From Rhizobium sp. P38BS-XIX (lineage in GTDB: Bacteria; Pseudomonadota; Alphaproteobacteria; Rhizobiales; Rhizobiaceae), in NCBI RefSeq assembly GCF_012641435.1, contig NZ_JABAIJ010000003.1, forward strand, positions 248,001 to 312,000: a stretch of 64,000 bases of DNA. The letters are read 5' to 3'. The translations under genes and the position numbers were made by a program. Below, in pieces: positions 17,430-25,730 of this stretch. Position 1 is the stretch's first letter. Each line of letters starts with the position of its first letter. The notes beneath the pieces are model-generated. The model ran no database searches, was not told the origin of the DNA, and was given only the letters and a program-made list of their open reading frames with translations.

Positions 17430-18172
17430 GCGTGATTTCGAGCTTCTGCTGACAAGCCAATCATGTTCGCGGATCCGGCCGTCATGATGCTTTACCCTAA
17501 TCCCTGGCAATAAAACGGCAGACGACAGCGCATTCCCGTTCTATCCGCCTGAACGTTGATATTTGCAGAATATTCGTTCTGCGAAACGGCACCAATAGAA
17601 TTGGAGGGTGGTGTTAATCCAGCAAATTTAGCGTGAACGCCTTCAGGATCTGGCGTCGGCGTTGACTTTCAAACTCTGGAACCCTGCCAGCCGCCGCTTG
17701 ACAGCGAGCGGCTCGCCGCGCTAGAGGCGAAGTCGCAGCTGCTCTTTCAGCGCTGTCGTAGGCGTTACCGTCATCCAACGCGTCCTTTGTCGAGAAGGTC
17801 CCAGCAGGGAGGTCTCGATGCAAGAGGCGTTTATGGTATGACATCGTTTTTTCCATTTTCATCGTTTGGTCGTTCGAAAGCTCCAGCACCGTCCCGGATC
17901 ACGGATACGCGTTGGATCGGCTCGTCATCGTCGGGGCTCGTCCGCCGGTGCCGCACCGTGAGTTGCGATCGGTTGATTGCGGAGAAGCGACGTTTGCCCA
18001 TTGGCGCTGGCGCAGCCGACATTGCTCTCTTTCCGTTTCACGACTGCGTAGAACGACAGAGAGCCGTGCAGGCGTGCGCTCCAAACGGCCATCTCGCGGA
18101 ACTCCAGCAGGGAGCCGCGATCACGGTCGAACCGTCGGCGCAGGACCGACATCGAACAATGGAGCAGATATT
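17430..18172. other. Region without a confident gene
   Basis: About 740 bases. Several overlapping open frames exist on both strands and none shows a family motif. The least poor candidate is a reverse frame at 17614-17844 (76 aa, starting MSYHKRLLHRDLPAGTF, with GGAA upstream), which I would give about 25 percent. On the plus strand the frame leading into the 18173 gene is open back to 17912, but the ribosome site is at 18161, so that stretch is probably untranslated. The mixture of long but unconvincing frames may mark a decayed gene. Confidence 0.4.
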
Positions 18173-18928
18173 ATGCAAATGACTGGCAACACCATCCTCA
18201 TCACCGGCGGCACCAGCGGTATCGGGCGCGCGCTTGCCGAAGCCTTCCACGATCGCGGCAATCGCGTGATCATTACCGGGCGGCGCTCGTCTCTTCTGAC
18301 GGAAATCACCGCCGAGCGACCAGGCCTTATTGGCATGCCGCTTGATCTGGATGACCCGACCTCATTGTCACGCCTCGCAACCGATGTGCGGTCGCTCTTC
18401 CCGGAGCTGAATGTTCTTATCGCAAATGCCGGTATTTCCCGAACGGAGGACATGACCGGAGACGATTGGGACATTTCCGACGCTCAATCGGTCGTCGAGA
18501 CGAACATCATGGGCGTCCTGCGGGTGACTGCGGCGTTCCTGCCGCTGCTAAAGGCCCGACGGGATGCGACCATCATGGCAACAAGTTCCAACCTCGCTTT
18601 TATTCCGCGTGCCGATTTCCCGACCTATTGCGCCAGTAAGGCATTTCTCCATTCCTGGCTGCAATCATTGCGTCATCAACTGCGCAATATCCCGGTCGAG
18701 GTGCTGGAGCTTTCGCCGCCTTATGTGCAGACCGTGCTGACGGGCGAGCATCAGGCGTCCGATCCTCGTGCCATGCCGGTGGCTGCTTACGTGGCGGAGG
18801 TTATGCAGTTGCTGGAAGCGGGCAGCCATCCGAAGGGAGAGGTGCTGGTCGAGCGCGACCGGACCAGACGTTCCGCCGAGCGCGACGGGCGTTACGACGA
18901 GGTTTTCGCTGCCATCAATCCCGCCTAA
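18173..18928 (+). CDS. SDR-family oxidoreductase (DltE-like)
   Basis: 251 aa from the ATG at 18173, which has GGAG (18161-18164) at 8 nt; the open frame extends upstream but without a good start. The NAD(P) site is ILITGGTSGIGRALAEAF, NAGIS is the structural motif, and the catalytic Ser and Tyr-Lys are in TSSNLAFIPRADFPTYCASK. This matches the DltE/short-chain dehydrogenase group, sharing the fold of the 15358 gene but not closely similar. No clear partner; a hairpin lies 58 bp after the stop. Confidence 0.85.
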   Translation: MQMTGNTILITGGTSGIGRALAEAFHDRGNRVIITGRRSSLLTEITAERPGLIGMPLDLDDPTSLSRLATDVRSLFPELNVLIANAGISRTEDMTGDDWDISDAQSVVETNIMGVLRVTAAFLPLLKARRDATIMATSSNLAFIPRADFPTYCASKAFLHSWLQSLRHQLRNIPVEVLELSPPYVQTVLTGEHQASDPRAMPVAAYVAEVMQLLEAGSHPKGEVLVERDRTRRSAERDGRYDEVFAAINPA

Positions 18929-18985
18929 GAAGGAACATCGCTCCGTTCATTTCGCGATCGATTTTTCAAGCGAATGGTTATGAAT

Positions 18986-19022
18986 CGGGGGTCACGGCTT
19001 CAAAATGAGACCGTGATCCCCG
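18986..19022. terminator. Possible bidirectional terminator hairpin
   Basis: CGGGGGTCACGG (18986-18997) pairs with CCGTGATCCCCG (19011-19022), 12 bp with one G-T wobble, around a 13-nt loop. It sits between two convergent genes (SDR and EEP). There is no T-run on either side, so efficiency is doubtful. Confidence 0.45.
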
Positions 19023-19040
19023 ACTGAAGGTTGCTCGGTT

Positions 19041-19874
19041 TCATCCCGTGCGCATTTCAGCATCGTTGTCGAGGGTTTCCAGGCTGACAACGGCCTTGAT
19101 CGGCAGGTGGTCCGAGGCAACGCGCGCCAACGGCGAGTCGTGAACTTCGACCGCTGAAATCATACCGCGCCGATTGGCCATGATACGATCGAGTGCCAAA
19201 AGCGGCAGCGTTGATGGAAAGCTGGGTACGGGTGGAGGTAGTGGGCCGAAGGCCGCCTGAAATGTGTTGAGCGACGAACGATCGCCAAGCCGCCATTCAT
19301 TGAGATCACCCAGCAGGATCGTCGGCGTCTCGCCGCGGTCATTCATGAGATCGACGATCAATCGCGTCTGCTGCGCGCGCGAGCGATGCAGGAGACCGAG
19401 ATGAGCCGCGATGATGCGAATGCTGCCGCCGCGCGCGAGTTCAATCTCGGCAATCAATGCGCCGCGCGGCTCCAAGCCGGGGAGCTTGATCTGGTGCACA
19501 TCGCGCACTGTGCCCTGCTTGAAGAGCACGACATTTCCGTGCCAGCCATGGGCCTTTGTGGTCCCGGCGATGGGCACGGGGATGAGGCCGGTCTCGCGTT
19601 CAAGGCGGCGCAGGTCGAGCAGGCCGGTGCGTTCCCCAAAACGCGTGTCGGCTTCCTGCAAGCCGATGACATCGGCATCGATCTCATGGATGACTCGGCC
19701 TATTCGCTCGGGATCGAAACGTCGATCCGCACCAACACATTTATGGACATTATAGGAGGCAATCAACGTGCCGTCAGGACGGGTGGGTTTGCCAGGTTGC
19801 TTCGCGCGTGATTTGCTTCTGCTCTTCAGGCTTTCCAGGATGCTTGCCCGCAGGCTTTCTTTCTTTTTTCGCAT
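19041..19874 (-). CDS. Endonuclease/exonuclease/phosphatase (EEP) family hydrolase
   Basis: 277 aa. After a lysine/arginine-rich N-terminal tail of about 35 residues, the EEP fold shows IASYNVHKCVG (metal-binding Asn), VIGLQEAD (catalytic Glu), ILLGDLNEW (Asp and Asn) and the final ASDHLPI (catalytic His). The family includes phospholipases, sphingomyelinases and nucleases; the substrate cannot be assigned. It lies 124 bp downstream of cardiolipin synthase on the same strand. A similar EEP-cls pairing occurs in other alphaproteobacteria, which favours a lipid-linked role, but this is inference. No signal peptide is seen. Confidence 0.85.
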   Translation of the reverse strand: MRKKKESLRASILESLKSRSKSRAKQPGKPTRPDGTLIASYNVHKCVGADRRFDPERIGRVIHEIDADVIGLQEADTRFGERTGLLDLRRLERETGLIPVPIAGTTKAHGWHGNVVLFKQGTVRDVHQIKLPGLEPRGALIAEIELARGGSIRIIAAHLGLLHRSRAQQTRLIVDLMNDRGETPTILLGDLNEWRLGDRSSLNTFQAAFGPLPPPVPSFPSTLPLLALDRIMANRRGMISAVEVHDSPLARVASDHLPIKAVVSLETLDNDAEMRTG

Positions 19875-19998
19875 CTGTCTGTCGACCGCTTCCTTGATCA
19901 GATCACGTGGGGCGTATCGGTGCGAGTATAGGAAGCCTTGTTGCGCCTTGTCATGTAAAAAGGCTGCGACATAAGCGGAATACGGCCGAAACCGCCGT

Positions 19999-21462
19999 TC
20001 AGAGATAGGGCGAGCCGAGCCAGAGGACCTTTTCGATCAGTTTGACGATGAAGGGACGGGCGCGCAGTTTTTCAAGCTCCACCGGATGGGCGGTCTCCAA
20101 TATATGGGCAATGTGGGCGTCGATCGTGCCCGCGAAGCCACGATCCATCACCTCCAGATCGACCTCGAAATTCAGCCGTAGCGATCGCGGATCGAGATTG
20201 GACGAGCCGACATAAGCCCATGTTCCGTCGACGGCGAGGAGTTTGGAGTGGTTGAACGGTCCCTCGGCCCTCCAGATGCGGCAGTAATTCTTCAGCATCT
20301 GGTCGAACTGCGCGGTCATGGCGCGATCCACGAGGACGAGATTATTGGCGGTGGGCACAACGATATCGACATCGACGCCGCGCCGGGCTGCGGTGACCAG
20401 CGCGCTGATCAGCTCCCGATCCGGGAGAAAATAGGGCGACATGAGGCGGATCGATTTGTTTGCCACCGACAGGGCGCCGATCAGCATCTTGTGATTGGTC
20501 TCGACGCTCCGGTCTGGCCCGGAGGCCACAACGCGCATGAAGACGGGTGCGCCCGGCTCATTGGAGGGAGGGGCAATGCGCCATTCGTCGCCGTTCAACG
20601 CCTCGCCGGTGGTGAAGCGCCAGTCCTCGGCGGCCGTGTTGAAGAGATCGGCGACCGCTGGGCCGGTGACGCAGAAGTGCATGTCACGGGCGCAATGATC
20701 CTGGGCGAATTCGCGCGTAAAACCCTGGCGGATATTCATGCCGCCGGTAAAGGCGATCCGCCCGTCGATGCTCAGGATCTTGCGGTGGGTGCGCAGGTTG
20801 GCGTAGGGCAGCCGCAGTCCGATGATAACGTTGCCATTGAAGACGTCGACATCGACTCCACCCTCGCTGAGATAACCCATGATACTCGGTACCGAATAAC
20901 GCGCACCCACGGCATCGATGAGAACACGGACGCTGATGCCGCGCTTGACGGCTTCGATCAATGCATCGGCGATGCGCAGACCGATTGGATCGCGGTCGAA
21001 AATATAGGTTTCCATCAGGATGCTGCGTTCGGCGCCATCGATGGCAGCTTTCATGGCGGCATAGGCGGCATCGCCGCTTGTCAGCATCTCGATGGTGTTG
21101 CCGGTGCTCATCGAGTAACGGACCACGCGATCGCCCAGAGTTTTCATGGAGCTGAACCGCTCGCCGAAGAGCCGGCGTACCCGATCGCCATCGGCATCGA
21201 AACTCGCAAGCTCGCCGGCAGCATCCTTTCGGAAGAGCACATCGCGTTGCGAGCTCAATGAGGCTCGGCGGATGCGATTGATGCCTGCGACCGCGTAGAT
21301 CAGAGCGCCGATGATCGGCGACAGGATGATGACGCCGACCCAGCCGATTGCCGCCCGAACATCCTCTTTGGTCATCGCAGCATGGATTGCAGCAACCGCT
21401 CCCATGGCGATGGACAGGACTGCGAGAATTTGGCCCCAATGGGCAACCACGAGGTCGATCAT
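19999..21462 (-). CDS. cls: Cardiolipin synthase (phospholipase D superfamily)
   Basis: 487 aa, the usual Cls length. Two N-terminal TM helices (ILAVLSIAMGAVAAIHAAMT; VGVIILSPIIGALIYAVAGI) precede two PLD domains with HKD motifs: HRKILSIDGRIAFTGGMNI (about residue 225) and HSKLLAVDGTWAYVGSSNLD (about 400). The enzyme condenses phosphatidylglycerol to cardiolipin at the inner membrane. It is followed by the EEP-family gene in the same direction and precedes a 350-bp gap. Confidence 0.94.
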   Translation of the reverse strand: MIDLVVAHWGQILAVLSIAMGAVAAIHAAMTKEDVRAAIGWVGVIILSPIIGALIYAVAGINRIRRASLSSQRDVLFRKDAAGELASFDADGDRVRRLFGERFSSMKTLGDRVVRYSMSTGNTIEMLTSGDAAYAAMKAAIDGAERSILMETYIFDRDPIGLRIADALIEAVKRGISVRVLIDAVGARYSVPSIMGYLSEGGVDVDVFNGNVIIGLRLPYANLRTHRKILSIDGRIAFTGGMNIRQGFTREFAQDHCARDMHFCVTGPAVADLFNTAAEDWRFTTGEALNGDEWRIAPPSNEPGAPVFMRVVASGPDRSVETNHKMLIGALSVANKSIRLMSPYFLPDRELISALVTAARRGVDVDIVVPTANNLVLVDRAMTAQFDQMLKNYCRIWRAEGPFNHSKLLAVDGTWAYVGSSNLDPRSLRLNFEVDLEVMDRGFAGTIDAHIAHILETAHPVELEKLRARPFIVKLIEKVLWLGSPYL

Positions 21463-21812
21463 GCCGCGACTATATCTTTGCCCGCGAAAGCTGCAATCAG
21501 CCCTGTTACGATCTGAGATACATAGCGGTTTCCAGCAGGAAAATCGATCTTATTAGATATTTTTAATTGAACCTCGTGAGGCTCCCGCTCATATTGAATC
21601 ATGTTTCGGCTGCTTCGCTACCGTCCCCCACGGTACGCCGTGTTCTTGAGTATGAGGCGCCGCTGGAGTTCGAGAGCCGACATTCGCGAAAGCGCCCATG
21701 TAAAGTTTCCGGTCATGGGTCTCGGCTGCTCGGGGGGAGGTATGAAAGCCCGCATTTCAAGAACGGGCATTGCTCATCGACCATGTTCATTGATGCGAAC
21801 GGAGAACAGCAG
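21463..21812. other. Intergenic region between cls and the DUF2934 gene
   Basis: About 350 bases holding the divergent promoters of cls and the DUF2934 gene. The plus frame of the latter is open back to 21567, but the best ribosome site is next to the ATG at 21813. No RNA gene or repeat was recognised. Confidence 0.5.
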
Positions 21813-22085
21813 ATGTTGGAACCTCGGGACGAATGGATCCAGAAGCGTGCATATGCCATCTGGGAAGAAGAAGGCTATCCCTTAGGGCGTGATATGATGC
21901 ACTGGCAGCAGGCGAGCAGCGAACGTATCGCGCTTGAAGAGACGACTGGTGCGGAAGGCAAGGTAGACGCCAAAGTGAAGGTGAAGCGCAAGCCAGCGGT
22001 TACCGCCGCGGTCGTAGCCGAGACGGCAGCGGATAAGCCGGCAGCCAAGCGCGCGCCTAAAAAGGCTGTCAAGGCCAAGGCCTGA
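21813..22085 (+). CDS. DUF2934 domain protein with lysine/alanine-rich tail
   Basis: 90 aa from the ATG at 21813, with GGAG 8 nt upstream. Residues 1-38 fit DUF2934: RDEWIQKRAYAIWEEEGYPL, then GRDMMHWQQA. The C-terminal half is a low-complexity Lys/Ala/Pro tail (AAKRAPKKAVKAKA) like histone-tail segments, so it may contact nucleic acid or acidic partners. The function of DUF2934 is unknown; such genes are common and often multiple in rhizobia. A terminator follows. Confidence 0.82.
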   Translation: MLEPRDEWIQKRAYAIWEEEGYPLGRDMMHWQQASSERIALEETTGAEGKVDAKVKVKRKPAVTAAVVAETAADKPAAKRAPKKAVKAKA

Positions 22086-22114
22086 AGCCGGTTCGCCTTT
22101 GGGGGGCGGAAGTG

Positions 22115-22150
22115 GAGCGGCTCGATGATGAGCGTCGAGCCGCTCTTTCT
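22115..22150 (+). terminator. Terminator after the DUF2934 gene
   Basis: GAGCGGCTCGA (22115-22125) pairs perfectly with TCGAGCCGCTC (22135-22145) around a 9-nt loop; TTTCT follows. Strong stem, short T-tract. Confidence 0.75.
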
Positions 22151-22350
22151 GTGCCGTAGGCCAAATATCCGCAATCATTTCTGCGACTTGGGCCCAGACC
22201 ACAAAATACTTGTCACACATTGCTGCTATCAATGCGGGTAGGGAGCCCCGTTATGCGTCGCAGTTGTGTCGATCATCTGGAAGTTATCGTTTCGGCGATG
22301 GTCTGCATGCGCGCTCTTTCGAGGCAGCGCGAGTGTGTGGAGGCGATGCG

Positions 22351-22545
22351 ATGACATCTCTCTTCGTTCTTGCAGCACTTTATCTTCTGGCCGCGCTGAT
22401 CCTGATATTGATCATCGATCGCTCCGTCGGTGTTTTCTTCCCGGCCTCAGCCAAACATCGCGCCGCTCCGCGGCATGATCGTCGTTCGTGGTTTGCCTTG
22501 GTCAACCGCAGCTCGCCCAGCCGCATATCGGAACCTTTTCCATGA
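22351..22545 (+). CDS. Small hypothetical membrane protein
   Basis: 64 aa from the ATG at 22351, chosen because GGAGG (22339-22343) lies 7 nt upstream. One strong N-terminal transmembrane helix (LFVLAALYLLAALILILIID) is followed by a basic, Pro/Arg/Ser-rich cytoplasmic-type tail. No family is recognised. It is 39 bp before the KGG-type gene and could be co-transcribed with it. Confidence 0.5.
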   Translation: MTSLFVLAALYLLAALILILIIDRSVGVFFPASAKHRAAPRHDRRSWFALVNRSSPSRISEPFP

Positions 22546-22584
22546 CGGTGGGTTCGTCTTTCATCCGAAATGAGGAGAAAGATC

Positions 22585-22899
22585 ATGCCGCGTGGAGACA
22601 AATCCGCTTATACGGACAAACAGAAACGTAAGGCCGAGCACATCGAGGAAGGCTACGAGGATCGTGGCGTTTCCCATGACGAAGCCGAACGGCGCGCATG
22701 GGCGACCGTCAACAAGGAAAGTGGCGGGGGCAAGAAATCAGGCTCCGGCCGTGGTCACGCTGAAAATCACGAGTCGTCGGAAAAAGGCGGAAGGATTGGT
22801 GGCCGCGCCTCTGCAAACCGGCCCGCTGCCGAGCGTTCCGCATCCGCAAAGAAAGCGGCAGAGACCCGCAAGCGGCATGAACACAGCGCGCATCGTTAG
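22585..22899 (+). CDS. KGG-type small hydrophilic protein ('plasmid stabilization protein')
   Basis: 104 aa from the ATG at 22585 with GAGGAG 7 nt upstream. Highly charged, with AYTDKQKRKAEHIEEGYEDR at the start, a central glycine/lysine stretch and SEKGGRIGGRASANRPAAER, similar to KGG-repeat general stress proteins. Homologues in rhizobia are often labelled plasmid stabilization protein, but I know of no evidence here for a partition role, and no plasmid genes are near. Predicted disordered and cytoplasmic. Confidence 0.75.
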   Translation: MPRGDKSAYTDKQKRKAEHIEEGYEDRGVSHDEAERRAWATVNKESGGGKKSGSGRGHAENHESSEKGGRIGGRASANRPAAERSASAKKAAETRKRHEHSAHR

Positions 22900-23020
22900 C
22901 GTTAAGTCTGCGACGTCATGGTCCAAGGCATATGTATTGTGCGGCCGCAGCGGGTCGTAGTATCCCTGTGCCTTCGAGGCATGCCTCTCAGAGGATGACG
23001 GGCGAACGTTGCGAGGCGCG

Positions 23021-23419
23021 ATGACGAGAATTCTCACGGGACAGTGTCGATGCCGTGCCGTTACCTATGAAGCTGCCGACGAATTTGCCTATGCCGTGAA
23101 TTGCCATTGCTCGAATTGCCGGCGAACAACCGGCTCGGCTTTCAAGCCGTTGGCCGGCATTGCCATCGAAAAAATCAAGATAGCAGCGGGCTCTGAGAAC
23201 CTCATGGTCTACGGCGATGAACCCGATAACTACCTGCATTGCGGCAAATGCGGCTCGCTTCTTTACGCGGTCGTCAAGAACGGCACCTACGCGCATGTCA
23301 CCATGGGCACCCTCGTCGATACGCCAAGCATCCGGCCGACCCACCATGTTTTTGTCGGCTCGAAGGCCGAGTGGTTTGAAATCACGGACGATCTCCCACA
23401 ATATGACGAAAGCGATTGA
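23021..23419 (+). CDS. GFA-family (glutathione-dependent formaldehyde-activating-like) protein
   Basis: 132 aa from the ATG at 23021. The zinc cysteines of the GFA/CENP-V fold are all seen: GQCRCRAVTYE, NCHCSNCRRTTGSAF and HCGKCGSLLY. The founding enzyme was described as joining formaldehyde and glutathione, but most members are unassigned. The stop overlaps the upstream part of the next reading frame, and the glutathione S-transferase starts 26 bp later, so a shared thiol-related role is plausible. Confidence 0.85.
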   Translation: MTRILTGQCRCRAVTYEAADEFAYAVNCHCSNCRRTTGSAFKPLAGIAIEKIKIAAGSENLMVYGDEPDNYLHCGKCGSLLYAVVKNGTYAHVTMGTLVDTPSIRPTHHVFVGSKAEWFEITDDLPQYDESD

Positions 23420-23445
23420 TCGAGGCCAGTCCGAGGAGAGAGCGA

Positions 23446-24183
23446 ATGGCTTACGAACTTTATTATTGGAACAGCATTCAGGGGCGTGGCGAATTCATTC
23501 GCCTGGCACTTGAGGAGGCCGGCGCCGACTATGTCGATATCTGCCGCGGGCCATCAAATGAAGGACAGGGAACATCTGCCATGATTGATATCATGGAGAG
23601 CAAATCGCTGGCCACAGTCCCGTTTGCGCCGCCTTTCCTCAGGGATGGCGAACTTATCGTTTCACACGCGGCCAACATTCTGATGTATCTGGGGCCGAAG
23701 CTCGGTCTTGCTCCCAAAGACGATCACGAGCGCCATCTCCTGAATGGTTTGCAGCTGACGATCACCGATTTCGTTGCCGAGGTCCATGATACGCATCACC
23801 CCATCGCGACCTCGAAATATTACGAGGAGCAGAAGGAGGAGGCCAAGGGGCGCTCGGCCGAGTTCATCGACAATCGAATTCCGAAATATCTTGGCTATTT
23901 CGAACGGGTGCTGGAACAGAACCCTCATGGACCGGCCCATATTTTCGGTAAGGATCTGACCTATGTCGATCTCTCATTGTTCCAGATTTACGAGGGCCTG
24001 CGCTATGCCTTTCCACGTGCGACAGCGCATCTGGAGAAACATTATCCGCATTTCGTAGCCTTGCACGCAGCTGTCATGAAGCGGCCCAATATCGCTCGCT
24101 ATCTTCACTCCGACCGACGAATACCCTTCAATGAGGACGGCATTTTCCGGCATTATCCGGAACTTGACAAAGATGTAGCCTGA
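23446..24183 (+). CDS. Glutathione S-transferase family protein
   Basis: 245 aa from the ATG at 23446, with GAGGAG 7 nt upstream. The N-terminal thioredoxin-like domain starts LYYWNSIQGRGEFIRLALEE, an arrangement seen in sigma/alpha-like GSTs, and contains the cis-Pro segment SLATVPFAPPFLRDGE and glutathione-binding LIVSHAANILMYL. The helical C-terminal domain has IFGKDLTYVDLSLFQIYEGL. It probably conjugates or reduces electrophiles in the cytoplasm; substrate unknown. It sits between the GFA and methyltransferase genes with a 3-bp gap downstream. Confidence 0.87.
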   Translation: MAYELYYWNSIQGRGEFIRLALEEAGADYVDICRGPSNEGQGTSAMIDIMESKSLATVPFAPPFLRDGELIVSHAANILMYLGPKLGLAPKDDHERHLLNGLQLTITDFVAEVHDTHHPIATSKYYEEQKEEAKGRSAEFIDNRIPKYLGYFERVLEQNPHGPAHIFGKDLTYVDLSLFQIYEGLRYAFPRATAHLEKHYPHFVALHAAVMKRPNIARYLHSDRRIPFNEDGIFRHYPELDKDVA

Positions 24184-24186
24184 GCG

Positions 24187-24753
24187 ATGTCACCGGATTC
24201 CTTTATTGCTGCCTGCTGGATCATTTGGTTGGCCGTCTGGTTTTTCGCCGCCCTCAACGCCAAAAAGACCGTAAGGCATGAAGATGCGCTCTCGAGACTC
24301 GGCAATACCTTGCCGATCTTGGTTGGCGCTATTCTGCTATCCGCCCATCCGGCATGGTTAGGCCCATTTCAGGTTCGTCTCCTTCCGAACGATGTGACGA
24401 TCTCGGTTGCCGGCGCGGTTCTGACGTTCATTGGCCTTGTTTTTGCGGTTTGGGCGCGCTTTCACATCGGCCGCAATTGGAGTGGCGTGATTACGCTCAA
24501 GCAGGATCACGTGCTGATCCGCTCGGGTCCCTACGCGCTCGTCCGTCATCCGATCTACACTGGCCTGATGCTGGGAATCATAGGCTCGGCCGTTGCACGC
24601 CGCGATATCGCGGCGGCGCTCGCTGTCGCAGCCGTGCTTTACGCGGTGCTGCGTCGGATGACCATCGAGGAAAGCTGGATGAGCGATAGCTTTGGCCGAG
24701 ATTACGCCGACTACAAGGCCAGAACGCCGGCACTCATTCCCTTCCTGCTATAG
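24187..24753 (+). CDS. Isoprenylcysteine carboxyl methyltransferase-like membrane protein
   Basis: 188 aa with about five TM helices. The Icmt/PEMT-like SAM-binding end is clear: GPYALVRHPIYTGLMLGIIG and later RMTIEESWMSDSFGRDYADY. Bacteria lack prenylated CaaX proteins, so the acceptor is probably a lipid or small molecule. It begins 3 bp after the GST stop (co-transcribed) and its end is 2 bp from the end of the convergent LigD-like gene. Confidence 0.85.
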   Translation: MSPDSFIAACWIIWLAVWFFAALNAKKTVRHEDALSRLGNTLPILVGAILLSAHPAWLGPFQVRLLPNDVTISVAGAVLTFIGLVFAVWARFHIGRNWSGVITLKQDHVLIRSGPYALVRHPIYTGLMLGIIGSAVARRDIAAALAVAAVLYAVLRRMTIEESWMSDSFGRDYADYKARTPALIPFLL

Positions 24754-24755
24754 TC

Positions 24756-25649
24756 TCATGCCTTCAGGGCAGACGCCGATTTGAAAAAGTCGGCCCAGGG
24801 ATCCGCGCTGGAACCGCTCAGGCGGTCGGCAGCATTCTTCACGCTGAAGGAGGCTGCGCCGATCTTCTTGTCCAATTCGTCCCAGGCGATCGGCATCGAT
24901 ACGGTGGCCCCTGGCCTTGCCCGCGTCGAATAGGGCGCAACCGCCGTGTTGCCACGGCCATTGCGCAGGTAGTCGATGAAAATGTGGCCAGTTCGCTTCG
25001 CTTTGCTGGCGACCGAAAGATATGTTTCGGGATCGTCGGCGCTCATCGCATGCGCGATCGCTTCGGCCGCGTCCTTGACTTTAGCCCAATCCGCCTTGGG
25101 TTTGAGCGACGCGACGATGTGAAGCCCCTTGCCGCCGGAAGTTTTGACAAAGGAGGTGAGCCCCAGCGCGGTGAAACGTTCGCGTATCTCCCTGGCCGCG
25201 GCAACGACCTTGGCCCAGGCGACATCCTCGCCCGGATCGAGATCCATGATGATCATGTCGGGTTGTTCCCAATGATCGGTGGTCGTGCCCCAGGGATGGA
25301 TTTCAAGCGATGCGGATTGAACCAGCGCGGCGAGCCCATCGAAATCCTCGATCTTCAGGAACTTGGCGCTTTCGCTGTCCTCCGGATCGGCGATCTCGAT
25401 GATATGCGGATTGATGCCTTTCCAGGCATGTTTCTGGAAGAAGCGCGGGCCGCCGATACCGTCGGGACAGCGAAGCAAAGCCAGAGGGCGATTGGCGACG
25501 AAGGGCGCCATCCGCGGCCAAGCCAGCGCATAATAATCGAGGAGATCCTGCTTGCTGACCTTATCGTCGGGCCAGTAGAGCCGCTCGGGATGCGTCAGTT
25601 GAACGGAAGTCTCAATGCTGTCCTTAATGGGCGTCTTTGCCATTCGCAT
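24756..25649 (-). CDS. Stand-alone LigD polymerase (primase-polymerase) domain protein
   Basis: 297 aa. It matches the polymerase domain of bacterial LigD: LTHPERLYWPDDKVSKQDLL at the N terminus, DMIIMDLDPGED with the metal-binding aspartates, and SFVKTSGGKGLHIVASL with the conserved S-G-K-G-x-H. Such archaeo-eukaryotic primase-like enzymes fill ends during non-homologous end joining. No ligase or nuclease domain and no Ku gene is present here, so it is a single-domain version whose partners would be elsewhere. Starts at 25649 or 25643 are both possible. Confidence 0.9.
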   Translation of the reverse strand: MRMAKTPIKDSIETSVQLTHPERLYWPDDKVSKQDLLDYYALAWPRMAPFVANRPLALLRCPDGIGGPRFFQKHAWKGINPHIIEIADPEDSESAKFLKIEDFDGLAALVQSASLEIHPWGTTTDHWEQPDMIIMDLDPGEDVAWAKVVAAAREIRERFTALGLTSFVKTSGGKGLHIVASLKPKADWAKVKDAAEAIAHAMSADDPETYLSVASKAKRTGHIFIDYLRNGRGNTAVAPYSTRARPGATVSMPIAWDELDKKIGAASFSVKNAADRLSGSSADPWADFFKSASALKA

Positions 25650-25730
25650 GCGCTCCATTTTTCGACGCGAAAATAGCGCCGGGCGCAGTGTAGCATTGCC
25701 CGGCGCGATTAGTCGATCATTCACCGTGCC

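Noticed and set aside
22585..22899. Evidence that the window is plasmid-borne because of a 'plasmid stabilization' gene
   Set aside because: The label is historical; the protein is a KGG-type stress protein and no rep, par or tra gene is present.
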